From Amoebidium appalachense (taxonomy: Eukaryota; Ichthyosporea): 64,000 nucleotides of DNA. The stretch lies in the NCBI GenBank assembly GCA_963693365.1, contig CAVNZM010000009.1:3038001-3102000 (forward strand), written 5' to 3'. Positions 15,841 through 29,539 of the stretch are shown here, piece by piece. The notes beneath the pieces were generated by a model that was not told where the DNA came from, did not search any database, and was given only the letters and a program-made list of their open reading frames with translations. A program made the position numbers and the translations under genes. Every line of letters starts with the position of its first letter. Position 1 is the first letter of the stretch.

Positions 15841-16293
15841 TTGCTTCATCGTTCAACAAGTTGTGATAAAGAGTATCATGGTAGGGCTTTTGAGCCTGTG
15901 CTTCTTTTTATATTAGAGACTCGTCTATTTTCTTTACAATCGTTGTGTAAATTAGCTACTCATATTTATCCTTCCTCTCGTAAAACTACCACACTTACCG
16001 GCTTTGCAATTCTAACCCCTCCTTGTGATATAGCTTGGAAATGTTTATTTTGGCGCTGGAACCTTTGCTTCCATAAATGTTTGTGCCACTTTTGTGCAGA
16101 ACCCTTTTCTCGTAAACACTTAGATAGATGTATTTATTTATCTCAGATTATTCCGTTCGAAATTAGAAGACTGGCTTATTCAGATAACCCTGGTATTACG
16201 TCTATTGACTATCTGTTGAACCACGGTATGCTTAACGAGTTCTCTAGGGTGTATGATTATTTAAATCGTTATCTCCTCCGTATCCGAGAGTGA
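15841..16293 (+). pseudogene. Non-LTR retrotransposon C-terminal fragment, frame open
   Basis: Open frame with the motif CHFCAEPFSRKHLDRC, a C-x2-C-x7-H-x3-C Cys/His motif of the kind found at the end of many LINE ORF2 proteins, preceded by a Trp-rich stretch (WKCLFWRWNLC). The frame ends in TGA at 16293. About 70 bases later comes AATAAAG and a short A run (16377-16383), like a LINE 3' end. There is no RT domain; the element is 5'-truncated. Confidence 0.6.
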
Positions 16294-16383
16294 GGGCTTT
16301 TATATTTTCTTCTCCGAGATATCGGTGATATCTCGAGGGCTTCTATTTTGCTGAGCATATCAATAAAGACATTATAAAAAAAT

Positions 16384-16650
16384 GGTGTTCAGGTATCTCA
16401 GTATGCACTTGCTACTGGATAACTCGTGAAGTTTTTTTTATTGTCTTCTCAGTATGCCGTGCGTACTTGCATATCTTTCCGTCGAATAAATCCAGTCAAA
16501 AGAAAAAAAAAATTTTTTTTTCACTCAGTGTTCAGGTATCTCAGTATGCACTTGTTACTGGATAACTCATGAAGTTTTTATTAACGGGAGTCTGTGATCC
16601 ATCCTGCGAACCTTCTTCTCTACTATAAAACTTTTTTACGGCCGACTTTC
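16384..16650 (+). mobile_element. LINE 3'-UTR piece with poly(A)
   Basis: Contains TTCAGGTATCTCAGTATGCA (also at about 17478) and the tail AATAAATCCAGTCAAAAG followed by an A run (16486-16512). The same tail occurs at 23366-23395 and 23440-23465, and a variant at 29446-29470, marking a family of A-tailed retroelement ends. Confidence 0.6.
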
Positions 16651-16654
16651 GAAT

Positions 16655-17656
16655 ATGGACTTCCGCTATTGGCCTGCGCCCCCACCTCGTGAGGCGGCCG
16701 TGGCGCTGAAAGAGTTCGACGATTTTCAGGGTACTGCGCTGCGCACTTTGTTTCGTACTCGGTTTGTGCCTCCCTTAATCAGTATGTTTGGATTGTCGTC
16801 TGCTGTTTGTCGTATGGAGGAATTGTCTCTTCGTTTTTGTTTTCATCTACTAGTTAGGATACCTGATGGTCACCCTCTTTATGCTTTCTTTCCCCCCCCT
16901 CCCTCCATCCCTCTTCCCCCTCGATTCACCAACGCTACTTCTGAATGTCCTCAGCCTACCCTCTTTAAACCTGATTCTTCCTCTCGCTATCTCACCGTGC
17001 TCCCTCTTTCTTTTCTCTTCCTGTTTTTTCTGCCTTTTCGCGTTATTACCATACGCAGTATAAGTTTCTTTCTCCTTCTGATAGAGAAATCAAAGGTAAA
17101 ACTCAGTCGACATGTGTTATGTTCCTTAGGCAACACCGTACTGATCATTATCGCTTTTTGGGAGCTTTGGCAGGATATATTTCTCCTGCTGTACGTATGG
17201 ATACCACCCTAGTAGATAAGTCTGTATGGTGCTCTGATGTTGATATTGCCTGGGAAGTTGTGCTGTGGCGTTGTAATTTTTTGTTTTAATCGCCGCTGGT
17301 GCCACCTTTGTGCTGAACCTTTTAATCGCAAGCATGTTGATAGGTGTTTGTTTTTATGTCGCGTTTTACCTCTTTCCCTACGGGTGTCTGCTACACTGGC
17401 TGGCAATGTGACCACTTTACACTTTTTGTTGAATTCTGTTGGCCGTCACATCGAGTATTTATATGATTTTCACACAGTGTTCAGGTATCTCAGTATGCAC
17501 TTGTTACTGGATAACTCGTGGGGGTTTACACACTTTAAATTTACTGCGTGGACACTGCCAGAGGCCCAGCCACATTCGACGGCCTACTGCCGTGCGTTTT
17601 CCAGCGCAGCCAATCAAATGCAGCCAGTGACATATGTACATGCTAGGCAACAATGA
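16655..17656 (+). pseudogene. Non-LTR retrotransposon ORF2 3' part
   Basis: Frame from 16655 (MDFRYWPAPPPREAA, then EFDDFQGTALRTLFR) resembles the region after the RT of LINE ORF2, where the strand is followed by helices with LRxLF. After frame changes the sequence encodes CHLCAEPFNRKHVDRC, the same C-x2-C-x7-H-x3-C motif as in the copy at 15841. It is the better-preserved relative of the fragment split by the LTR element. No complete ORF2. Confidence 0.55.
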
Positions 17657-18917
17657 GCGCCATCGTAGTATTATGCCACCCCTATTACATATTATGGGTA
17701 AGCAGAGGCTAGCATACGGGCCTGTTTGGCAACCCGGGTTTAGGGTCCTAAATCCGGATTACGGGCGATTTTGGGTTTAGCGCTAAATCCAAATCTCAAA
17801 ATCCAGCCGCTGCCAAACAGACGGCCAGATCCGGTCACGTAAATCTGGGTTTCAAACCCCTCGGACATGGCCGTAATCTGGATTCCACTAATCCACCTCG
17901 GGAGGTGGATTAGCGCGAAATCCTTTCAGGTCCTGAATGTCCGACCCAATGAATGTTCATTTTATGGAACTATATATGGTGTCCTTTTGCACCAATCGTC
18001 GATAGTTTGAAGTGGCCAAAAAAGGATTGTTGAAAGGGCGCCAATTTCTTTCTTTTTTTTTGTTATGGTGTGGGCGGGGGGATAGTGCAAGAAACATCTT
18101 TTACGTGTAGAAGTGAGTATGATGTAGTGATCACCGTTTGAAATCATTGTTTTAGTGTTCGGCCTCGCCGCCTGGTGCAGCATTAGTAGGAATACAAAAG
18201 TACTCAGAATGACCTTTGCAACATCATGTGCAGAAAGGTGTGTGTGTGTGCAGTTTTTTTCTTTTCTTTTACCTACTATCTTTCTTTGAGGGGGGGGGGG
18301 GGGGGGGGGGGGGGACGGGGGACGGGACGGACACATGTCACTGCACGATTCAGTGCTCATTTACTATTCACCAGGCACCCTGTGCCCTGCTCGTGTAGTC
18401 AACCCACATAGCTGCAGCAATTTGATCTCTTCTGGCATCTGCCTCTGCCTCGTCTTCTTGTTGGTTTTGGTTGCCCCTGCCTAACACAGAGTTAAAAAAC
18501 ATCAAGGCCTTTACATCAAGCATACAGTCTTATAAATCATCCCCCTACCCACCCCCTCCTTTCCCCTGGTTCCCCACACACACCAACAACGCTGCCGCCG
18601 CTCAGAGGCACACTCCATCCCAACTCGAGCAATATCAGTCACACCACAAAAACCACATCAAAAAAACGTGCAGACGCACACTCCAACCCATCTTGACCCG
18701 TTGCCCACCACAAAACCAGAGAACAAAATAAAAACAAAAATAACTGAAAAACTGGTAGAGGAAGAGAAACAAAACCAAATGCAACCAAAGACTTACCACG
18801 TGTAGGCAAGTTGTGCTGCTCTTCGTCTGAGTAGTGGCCATGCTCCTCCGCGTTGTGCTTTTTTATAAAGTTCATAAGTAGAAAGCACACAAGAATGATC
18901 TTCGAGAGCATCTTAGT

Positions 18918-21107
18918 GTTGGAGTGCAGACTTACGCTCACTCCACTATATGTGTATGTTAGCTTTACAATTGGTTCCGTGTACATAGACACATGCTGAC
19001 ACTCGATCACCACATGCACATCTGCATAGTTGAGGAATGTTGCCAATTGTGTTTTGACTGCAAACGATTGGTTCACTGGTCCCAGAGATATCTAAATGAA
19101 AGTAACCAATCCGATTAGCGCCTGGCATCCGGATTACATTCCAGACTGCTGCCCCACGGGTATATAAGCCACGTCTCTGCCAGGTGCAGACATGGAGTTC
19201 AGTCATGGAGTTCAGTCATGGAGTAAAGACATGGAGTTCAGTCATGGAGTAAAGACATGGAGTTCAGTCATGGAGTTAAGTCATGGAGTTCAGTCATGGA
19301 GTTAACACACTGAAAGCAGTAAAAAACGGGTCAGCGCCCAAGCGCGCCACGACGACCCTAGTCACAGCGGACTCTACTTCCAACAGGGTTATGGGCCCAG
19401 ACACGACACCGCGGCCTCTAACTTCACGTCCCCTACGACGCCTTGAACGGAGGAGCCAGAAACCGACTTCTAGGCTGTACCCTACACCCGCGAGCGTATT
19501 TCCGTGAAGTAGAGACTTTCGCTTCCACAAACTCCATCCGCAGCAGCCTGCGACATCAATGTGAACGTCAAGTATTCCACTTCATTGGCGGGGCACGCAC
19601 CACAGTGGAATGCACACCCCGGTCTACCCTGCAAGCAGCCACACTCACTCTCTCTTCTCTAGTGGTGTGTACACTTCTCCAATTGGGTAGGGGTGTTGGA
19701 GTGCAGACTTACGCTCACTCCACAATATGTGTATGTTAGCTTTACAATTGGTTCCGTGTACACAGACACACGCTGACACTCGATCACCACATGCACATCT
19801 GCATAGTTGAGGAATGTTGCCAATTGTGTTTTGACTGCAAACGATTTCACTCGATCACCACATGCACATCTGCATAGTTGAGGAATGTTGCCAATTGATA
19901 TAAGCCACGTCTCTGCCAGGTGCAGACATGGAGTTAAGTCATGGAGTAAAGACATGGAGTTCAGTCATGGAGTTAACACACTGAAAGCAGTAAAAAAACG
20001 GGTCAGCGCCCAAGCGCGCCACGACGAGGGCCTAGTCACAGCGGACTCTACTTCCAACAGGGTTATGGGCCCAGACACGACACCGCGGCCTCTAACTTCA
20101 CGTCCCCTACGACGCCTTGAACGGAGACTGCAAACGATTGGTTCACTGGTCCCAGAGATCTCTAAATGAAAGTAACCAATCCGATTAGCGCCTGGCATCC
20201 GGATTACATTCCAGACTGCTGCCCCACGGGTATATAAGCCACGGCTCTGCCAGGTGCAGAAATGGAGTTCAGTCATGGAGTTCAGTCATGGAGTAAAGAC
20301 ATGGAGTTCAGTCATGGAGTTAACACACTGAAAGCAGTAAAAAAACGGGTCAGCGCCCAAGCGCGCCACGACGAGGGCCTAGTCACAGCGGACTCTACTT
20401 CCAACAAGCCCAGAAACCGACTTCTAGGCTGTACCCTACACCCGCGAGCGTATTTCCGTGAAGTAGAGACTTTCGCTTCCACAAACTCCATCCGCAGCAG
20501 CCTGCGACATCAACGTCAAGTATTCCACTTCATTGGCGGGGCACGCACCACAGTGGAATGCACACCCCGGTCTACCCTGCAAGCAGCCACACTCACTCTC
20601 TCTTCTCTAGTGGTGTGTACACTTCTCCAATTGGGTAGGGGTGTTGGAGTGCAGACTTACGCTCACTCCACTATATGTGTATGTTAGCTTTACAATTGGT
20701 TCCGTGTACATAGACACATGCTGACACTCGATCACCACATGCACATCTGCATAGTTGAGGAATGTTGCCAATTGTGTTTTGACTGCAAACGATTGGTTCA
20801 CTGGTCCCAGAGATATCTAAATGAAAGTAACCAATCCGATTAGCGCCTGGCATCCGGATTACATTCCAGACTGCTGCCCCACGGGTATATAAGCCACGTC
20901 TCTGCCAGGTGCAGACATGGAGTTCAGTCATGGAGTTCAGTCATGGAGTAAAGACATGGAGTTCAGTCATGGAGTAAAGACATGGAGTTCAGTCATGGAG
21001 TTAAGTCATGGAGTTCAGTCATGGAGTTAACACACTGAAAGCAGTAAAAAACGGGTCAGCGCCCAAGCGCGCCACGACGACCCTAGTCACAGCGGACTCT
21101 ACTTCCA
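18918..21107 (+). repeat. Complex tandem array repeating a TATA promoter and a 13-bp minisatellite
   Basis: Four partly deleted copies (from about 18918, 19697, 20125 and 20650) of a unit of 450 bp or more. A full unit has CCAAT (AACCAATCCGATTAG), then GGGTATATAAGCCACG, then 30-35 bases later an array of 13-bp words alternating ATGGAGTTCAGTC and ATGGAGTAAAGAC, then GTTAACACACTGAAAGCAG. TATA boxes are at about 19159, 20227 and 20884; the copy at 19898 has lost part. The frame from the ATG words stays open to about 74 codons in one copy and 141 (20262-20687) in another. It may be an array of short genes or promoters; no family recognised. Confidence 0.75.
20262..20687 (+). CDS. Repeat-array open frame behind a TATA box, unrecognised
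   Basis: 141 codons starting about 30 bases after GGGTATATAAGCC. It begins with repeats of MEFSHGV/QSWSKD from the 13-bp minisatellite and continues into sequence rich in Arg, Thr and Ser. No known domain. The same start recurs in other units with different downstream frames, so it may be non-coding. Confidence 0.25.
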   Translation: MEFSHGVQSWSKDMEFSHGVNTLKAVKKRVSAQARHDEGLVTADSTSNKPRNRLLGCTLHPRAYFREVETFASTNSIRSSLRHQRQVFHFIGGARTTVECTPRSTLQAATLTLSSLVVCTLLQLGRGVGVQTYAHSTICVC

Positions 21108-22774
<1,667 letters not shown>

Positions 22775-23317
22775 GGTGAGTGTCTCAAATAAAACCGTAT
22801 ACAACTCAGCACTTTCGTGGTTTATTACTGCTTATCACTATGGTGTATATGTGTAGCGGGTCTGCAATTGCAAGTCACCGACCGGTGATGAACAGCGTGA
22901 CAGCTGCAGAGCAAATCTAACCCGAAATCGTACGTGGGCTGTTTGGCATCCATGGGTTATCTACCCGGCTTAACCCAGGTTTCGGCTGAGATCCGGATTC
23001 TGCAGCATAATCTGGATCTCGATTTTGATATCCAGATATCCCCCGAAATCCAGATTACACTAACCCGCGTTGCCAAACAGGCCCTTAGGTAGCTCCGAAA
23101 GAAAGTTAAGGCACCGGATCACAATATCATACTGTGCAGCATGAATAAGGTGATCTAGGATAGTCATCTTAAAACGGATATATTGAGGAAGAGAGGAGGA
23201 AAAGAGAATGGCCACCAATAACCTCCGGTTCTACTATGTTAGCTAACAGGTTGCACTTATTGATAGATATGCAGCCGCGAGTAAACCGCCCCCCACACAT
23301 ATTACTCGTGAAGTTTT

Positions 23318-23465
23318 TTATTGTCTTCTCAGTATGCCGTGCATACTTGCATATCTCTCCGTCGAATAAATCCAGTCAAAAGAAAAAGCTTTTATTGTCT
23401 TCTCAGTATGCCGTGCATACTTTGCATATCTTTCCGTCGAATAAATCCAGTCAAAAGAAAAAAAA
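23318..23465 (+). mobile_element. Two tandem A-tailed retroelement 3' ends
   Basis: Two copies of a segment with TTCTCAGTATGCCGTGCATAC and AATAAATCCAGTCAAAAG plus A run, as at 16440-16512. They lie just outside the Harbinger right end. Confidence 0.65.
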
Positions 23466-23590
23466 TGTTTGACAGCATGAAAAAATGAAAAAATAAAAAT
23501 GAACAGATGAAAAAAGCCGTTTCCCAATATATACCACCACCAACATCGTCTCTCTCTGTTTACCGTGACGCGTATCATAAGTATTGGGAG

Positions 23591-23629
23591 CAAGGCCTCC
23601 TAGATAGTATTAGTATCTAGGAGGCCTTG
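23591..23629. other. Perfect 16-bp inverted repeat
   Basis: CAAGGCCTCCTAGATA pairs perfectly with its complement across a 7-base loop. About 50 bases downstream CTACTCAGGCGGT (23679) faces ACCGCCTCAGTAG (23743) around an A run. Possibly a small palindromic element; neighbouring sequence shows no gene. Confidence 0.7.
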
Positions 23630-24487
23630 ATCCTAACACGTACTGACGTGTTGCCGCACGTGCGACGTTATACATCTATCTACTCAGGCGGTCCCTTTTA
23701 AGCAAAAAAAAAAAAAAAAAAAAGAAAGAAAGAAAGGAGACACCGCCTCAGTAGGTGGTAGGCCTTGATCGGGAGTGTCATGGGCCAGCCTGTTGATGAA
23801 GTTCGACCGAATCGAGCCGGCCCGGCCGGGTCCCGGGCCCTGGTCACCATATGATCCGATAAACTTGAGCTACACGCAAAAACTGTTATGGGGTTATCAT
23901 ATATCTGAACCCAACAGCGTAGATCGGTATATCAGTCACACCCACGGATAGGTGTGTCTGCAGATGCATGTAAACGACATCAATGGTGGCAAAATAAATT
24001 TACCAAAAAAGATCAGGCTGAGGTCTATTTTGGATGTCATATTTCTCGCCTGCTCGTGGCCCACGTGCCGGTGTCGTTTTGGAATGGCGATTGCACTGGG
24101 AGCTAGCCAATAGGAAGTCAAATCGGGTGCGACGTGACACTAGGCGCTGGCTGGCAGCAGGGTGTGAAATCAGGGGCTGGGGGACCCGCGCGGGGAGCGC
24201 CCGCCCTCTGTTGGGCTTCAAGGCCCCTGAAAGCCCAAAAAGTGTCACTGACTAAATTTTTGAGTTTTGGTCCACCCGTTTTTTAAAAAATGATCTAGCA
24301 GAGCTAGGAATAGAAGAAAAATGCCCCTTTCTACGGTTGCTGGCCCTGATTGAGCTACTGTATCCAGGTTGGGGAAAAGCTGTTAAAAGTGGCACTTGCA
24401 GAAAACAAATTGCGAACCCTCGTCGGCAGCTCTCAAACAGTGCTAAGTTGACGTCAACACTGGGAGAGAGAGTGGGCCGCTTCACCT

Positions 24488-25044
24488 CGGGGCTAGATTT
24501 AGAAATGCGGCAAATCTAGAAGTTCTAAATGCCAATTTAGAACTTTCTAAATTTTTCCGGTTCGCACAGGCATAATTTAGAAATATTAGAAACTCTATAT
24601 TGTTTCTTGCTTTGTTTGATATCTAAATGTAGAAACTTAACAATGCGACGGTAATAAATATTCTATAAGCTTATAAATAAGCATTTTGATATTTTTGCAA
24701 GGTATTTATATAAGTATCGCTGAAAACTTCATAACAAAACAGAAGACAGAAAATACAGCATAGCACAGGTATGCAAAAAACCCCTTTTAGACCAATGATC
24801 TTCATTAATGTCAATGATTGGACTAGACAAAAGGCAACCGCCCAATCGGAAATCAGGTCAATATCTAGATTGGCTCCCGACATCTGGAAGACCCCCCCTC
24901 CCCCCTCTTCCAGATTCGGCATCTGGAAGAGGGGTATCCAGAATCTAGACCCCGATGGAATGCATTAAATTTAATGCGATCGATCGGACTGGGCGAATTT
25001 TAACGCTAATTATCTAGATTCCCATTATCTAAATTCTAGCCCCG
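24488..25044. mobile_element. 557-bp TIR element (MITE-like)
   Basis: Ends CGGGGCTAGATTTAGA and its inverted counterpart (CGGGGCTAGAATTTAGA), with CTAAAT/ATTTAG palindromes just inside each end. No coding frame. No clear target duplication. Superfamily not recognised. Confidence 0.55.
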
Positions 25045-25515
25045 ACGTGCAGCGGCCCAGTGTCACAGTGTCAGTGCCTTTTATGACACAGGCGGGGGTG
25101 TGCTGTTCATAATCTTCAAGCACTAAATATATAGAGACACGGAGGTTGTGGCATTTATATAGTTGCCTGATACCCCCATTGTTTTGCAGCCTGCACAGGG
25201 TCGTGGCTTTGCGCCAAAACTAGAGAAAGGAACATCAATTGGGCCTAATTGGCTGTATTTCTGGCTTCCGTCTCTTCGCCGGTCAGCAAGTAGTGAGTGT
25301 TGCGTAGGTCACTATATCACACTTCATTTATCTTAAAGATGCATTTGAAGGTTCCTCTCCGTCTGTAGTTGAACATCTTAATTCAAAACATGTGTAGGTT
25401 GCACTAAACATGCATACCATGCACATGCAATAGTGCCGAACTTTGTAGACTCCCCGAAAAGCCAATTTTGTCAAACACCACTCATTCATACACACACACA
25501 CAATCAAGCACACCA

Positions 25516-26659
25516 ATGATTCTTTTGTCGAGAATGGATAGCCGGGGTTCAATAGGGGGTCTGGGGCAACATGAGGAAGCACGCGTCTACCTCCTTCAAC
25601 GACTCTTACCAACTGCTTTGGACGTTGCAGTAGTGCGTCTTATTCTGAGAATCCTCACTGCTATAGTCCTCGCGTTTTTGCGCATATTAGCGGTGTTTAT
25701 CCCTAGGGCGCTGAAACATCGCTACCACGAGAAATACTCGCGTCTGATTTCAGCTACTGTGACAAAGGCACATCCATCACATGCTCAAAACCAACCCAAC
25801 CCAGCAAAAATCGCACCTCCAAAACGTGAGTGCATATACCCACCCCCGGTTCATGTTGAGTGCGCCGGAGTTGTTTTGGCCCCAGCGGAAGCGGAAAAGA
25901 GTGAAACAGAAGCGACACCCACAGCAGAAGCGACACCCACAGCAATACGCAAAAAGAGAGCCTCCATAAAAGTCACTGATGATTACGCGCATACAAACCG
26001 CACCGTGTCTTTGCTCTCGGCCCCTCCTTCGTGCATCCGATCTACAACCCTCCCAGATGGACTGAATGAGTTGAAAGCTGGCCAAAACACACAAGGACAC
26101 GATCAACGCCGTCCATCTTTGCAAATATCACTAAATGATTTTCGGCGAGTGGAACAACCTAAGCACCAATCGCTTGCCAAGTCGAAGCTCGTGCCGGCGC
26201 GAGCTTCACTGACAAGAGCAGCAAAAGCACTAAGGGCTCCCCTTCCCTGCTCTGGACTGCTTAGGTGGGTCCCACTCACTTTTTAATGGCAAGAAACTAG
26301 TGCATCACAGTGTGATGGCATGTACTTTATGCATGGGGTGTTGCACGGCTTTAGGATGGTGATGGCTTGATGCCAGGTGTGTGCATGGCATCATCACCCG
26401 TGCTTGGCTGATGGGTGAGCGTTTTAAGGGCCTTGTCGACGAGTTGGCATCTCTTCAAACTGATGTTGGCATTTCTTCTGGAATGACTACACGAGGCGTA
26501 ATTTTGTTACGTGCACGGAGCAGACATCGCGCAGCCAAACAGACAGTGGGATGTCTCAGCTGACATGGTGGTTTTGATAGAACGGACAGTGTACAGTAGG
26601 AGAGCAGTGACTGTGTGTATGTGTACGCACATGGAAAGAGAAGGGGGGAAGGGGGGAGG

Positions 26660-26710
<51 letters not shown>

Positions 26711-27553
26711 GGGAGGATGACAAGCGGTATAAAGCTGCTGGGCATAGACACACCTGCATGCCCCTGTCTCTCTAGCTTGTCTCTCGAATATTTTTGTACG
26801 TCCTTCTAGTATCATCGAATGATTGAGAATATTTGGACAAGTAACCATTTTTGGGTCTGATGGTAGACTAATTGATTTTGGCATTTGGCAGTGCCTCCGA
26901 GTCTGAGAGTGAAGACGGTCCCAGCAATATCCCAGGCCCTTTCATTGGCCGCCAGAGACCAGACTCTGAGAAGGTTAGCCACCCCCCCTCCCCCCCCCCC
27001 CCCCCCCCCCCCCTCTCTCCCCCCCCCCCTCCCTCCCTCCCTCCCTCCCTCCCTCCCTCCCTCCCTCCCTCTCCCAGGACCCTGGATTTGGACGATAAAT
27101 CAACATGGTTTGATCCAGGGACATGCCTTTAAAGAGTTCGCACTTTGTTGTGGTGTTTTGTGCGAGTCTGGTTGGGGTGACTCATGTGTAAGAGTTACAT
27201 GTAATTGACTAACCAAGAATCTCGATCATGATCAGGTTTGTTTGCGCCAGCCACGCACGCGCACACTGAGCTTAGGGTCAGGCGTCAGCAAACAAGAAAA
27301 TACAGAGGAGTCGTCGCTGGGTTTGGAAGTAGAACAGGTAGTGGAAATGTGGAAAGCGGAAACATCGGCGGGGAAAACAGATGAAGAACAGGCGAAATCA
27401 TCTGTGTTGGTGCATACGCGCGCGGTTCCTGCGGATTTTGATGGTGACTGTGATAGGTTATTGGCCGTGCATGCTTACAAGAGACACTACCCAGAACTGA
27501 GAGTAAGAGGACCGGGAAACGTGCTGGCCACGCGTTCTCGTAATGTCAGTTGA
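25516..27553 (+). CDS. Single-pass membrane protein with disordered tail, unrecognised
   Basis: Three exons joined by GT/AG borders with matching phases: 25516-26264, 26892-26973 and 27236-27553 (382 residues). Residues about 32-62 form one hydrophobic helix (VVRLILRILTAIVLAFLRILAVF) interrupted by Arg, so it may sit at a membrane surface. Then come basic, Ala/Thr/Pro-rich repeats (EATPTAEATPTA), Ser/Arg stretches (RRPSLQ, RTRTLSL) that resemble kinase sites, an acidic SASESESEDG patch in exon 2 and a partly helical C-terminus (LEVEQVVEMWKAET). Intron 2 holds C runs and (CTCC)n; intron 1 holds a (TG) and G-run patch. The start is the first ATG of the exon; a 5' exon cannot be excluded. An alternative acceptor at 27078 would end the protein after six residues. 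No family recognised. Confidence 0.55.
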
Positions 27554-27571
27554 TTTTTTTATTATTATTAT

Positions 27572-27603
<32 letters not shown>

Positions 27604-27717
27604 GGATGAAGTTGGTGTGTTATGCAAGAATACGATTTGGTATGGTGAATCGACGGGGGGGGGGGGGGGGGGGGGGGGGGGGTTGTTTGTTATATTATTA
27701 TGATAGGTGTGAGTTCT

Positions 27718-27850
27718 CGTGGTATCTGACTCTGAGATCATGAGTGGTGTTTTGTGTAAGAAAGGAATTGAGAGTGGTGAGACGTGGTATCTGACTCTGA
27801 GATCATGAGTGGTGTTTTGTGTAAGAAAGGAATTGAGAGTGGTGAGACGG
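27718..27850. repeat. 66-bp tandem duplication
   Basis: The segment beginning CGTGGTATCTGACTCTGAGA is present twice in direct succession, identical by eye. It lies downstream of the membrane-protein gene. The 27560-27690 stretch just before is T and G runs. Confidence 0.85.
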
Positions 27851-29003
27851 CGGAGAGTGAAGTTGGTGTTGCTGAAAGGATTGACGTACAGGTCTCTTTA
27901 AACACATCGGCAGGATTTTAAAGAAGAATAAGGAGAGGAGAATTTAAAGATGTTTGAATCTCGTATAGAAAGCGTCAAGAACATGTACAGTAGCTAGATA
28001 AGTGATGATGATCTGAAAATGAGTCCGAGAATGAAAAGAGCATGCGTAGTCATAGCGCACCCACAACACACAAAGCACTGAGTTAACACAGAACACGACA
28101 AACCTTAAAACAAATAAACACGTTGCGTTTATAATTGTATCCCCACCCCCCCCACACCCCAAACTCTGGTGGGAAGGAAAGAACAAAGGGGAGGAAGAAC
28201 AAGGAAAAAAGGAAGGACGTATATAGTCGCGCGGGGGGAGGGGGGGGGGGGTTGGTAGTTGGGGGGGGGGGGGGGGGGGAGGGGGAAGAGAAGAAAAGAG
28301 AACTACCTTCCTATATAATGTGCGCTCGAGAAACAGCTGTGGCCCATATACCGTTTTAGCAAGGCAAGATCATGTGAGTCAGGGAAAAAGATGACTGTGA
28401 AGACGCTAGCTGGAGAGAATTGAAATGCCCTCCTGATGGCAGGGGAAAGGACCGTCGAACGAAATCTATTAGTAGTATTATTAATACCCGTAAGAACGGC
28501 TTGGACACAGCACACACCCTTTTCTCTTCTCCTCCTCCTCCCCCTCCTCCCCTTCCTCCTCCTCATGGAATTTTTATTTTATTTTTATTTTATTTAATTT
28601 TTTATTTTATCCCGTTTTGTTCCCGGAGGTGCCCCTAGGAACCCTCAGGGGGAACTACCGTCTTCCACCCAGCACCGACAATACTCTAGCTAGGGTGCTG
28701 CGATGCTATTAGCTAAACTAACACACCTATAGCAATCCTAACTACATGTGTGTGTGTGTGTGTGCGTGCGTGTGTGTGTGTGTGTGCGCGTGTTCGTGTG
28801 AATGCGTGTGTGTGTATGTGTTGGGTAACCGCCGGGAGGCCGTAGGTACTGTAAGTCGGAGAAGGGGGGGGGGGGGGGACAGGGCACATTAGCGTATAGA
28901 GAGCACGCTCCATAGCCCGGGCATCTCATGTTGTGGTCAACTTGGCAAGTCCCAAGATCTCCGAGGCTGTCTCTGGCTGTCTCGAAGCCGGGCAGTCAGT
29001 TAC

Positions 29004-29118
29004 CAAGGATGACGTCATTCAAATCTTCCGCAGCCTGCGCGAGCAACTGTTTGGATAGGTGCGCACCACTAACAATCTCCGCAAACCTTCTAGGGGTGGG
29101 GCGTAATGTAATTGACAT
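29004..29118 (-). CDS. Possible first exon of a minus-strand gene
   Basis: ATG at 29118 opens a 38-codon frame (MSITLRPTPRRFAEIV, then SKQLLAQAAEDLNDVIL) that ends at a donor GGTAACT (29003). Composition is protein-like and helical. A candidate downstream exon is at about 28470-28350, after ATACTACTAATAG, but phase agreement is ambiguous. No family recognised; treat as a guess. Confidence 0.25.
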
Positions 29119-29313
29119 GAACTCCCAAAACCATAATAACGCATGTTTGCTTGTTTAGCACGTAACCACGGATACATAAAGCTATAAGTTAGAGGTGTGT
29201 ATTTGTATTTTTTTCCATAAAAAATGGCCGTGATTTATGTCTGTAACATGTGTTTTCTTAGCCTGCAGGAATCCCTAAACAGGAAAATTTGGAAATGGTG
29301 TGACTGAATATGT

Positions 29314-29475
29314 ACCTTTGCCAGCTGGTGTCCTCTGGTCACTTGTTGTTTTATTTTTTATTTTATCGCTTTGGCTCTTTCGGAGTCGGCTATTTTTGTG
29401 GTCATGTAGCCTGTGGCTGCACGTTGCCTTCACATCAACTGATCAATAAATCCCAGTCAAGAGAAAAGACTGATT
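29314..29475 (+). mobile_element. Dispersed repeat with retroelement-like 3' tail
   Basis: Matches 5785-6000 in inverted orientation. Ends GATCAATAAATCCCAGTCAAGAGAAAA, close to the AATAAATCCAGTCAAAAG tail seen at three other sites, so probably the 3' end of an A-tailed retroelement. Confidence 0.5.
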
Positions 29476-29539
29476 ACGTGCACTTAAGCCCCAGGGGTGT
29501 TAGGAGATTACTGAAGGTTACGATATTCCGAGAGTCGGG

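Noticed and set aside
27078-27132. Frame LDLDDKSTWFDPG as an RGS-linker exon
   Set aside because: It lies upstream of the RGS start, is short, and its phase does not fit the neighbouring exons.
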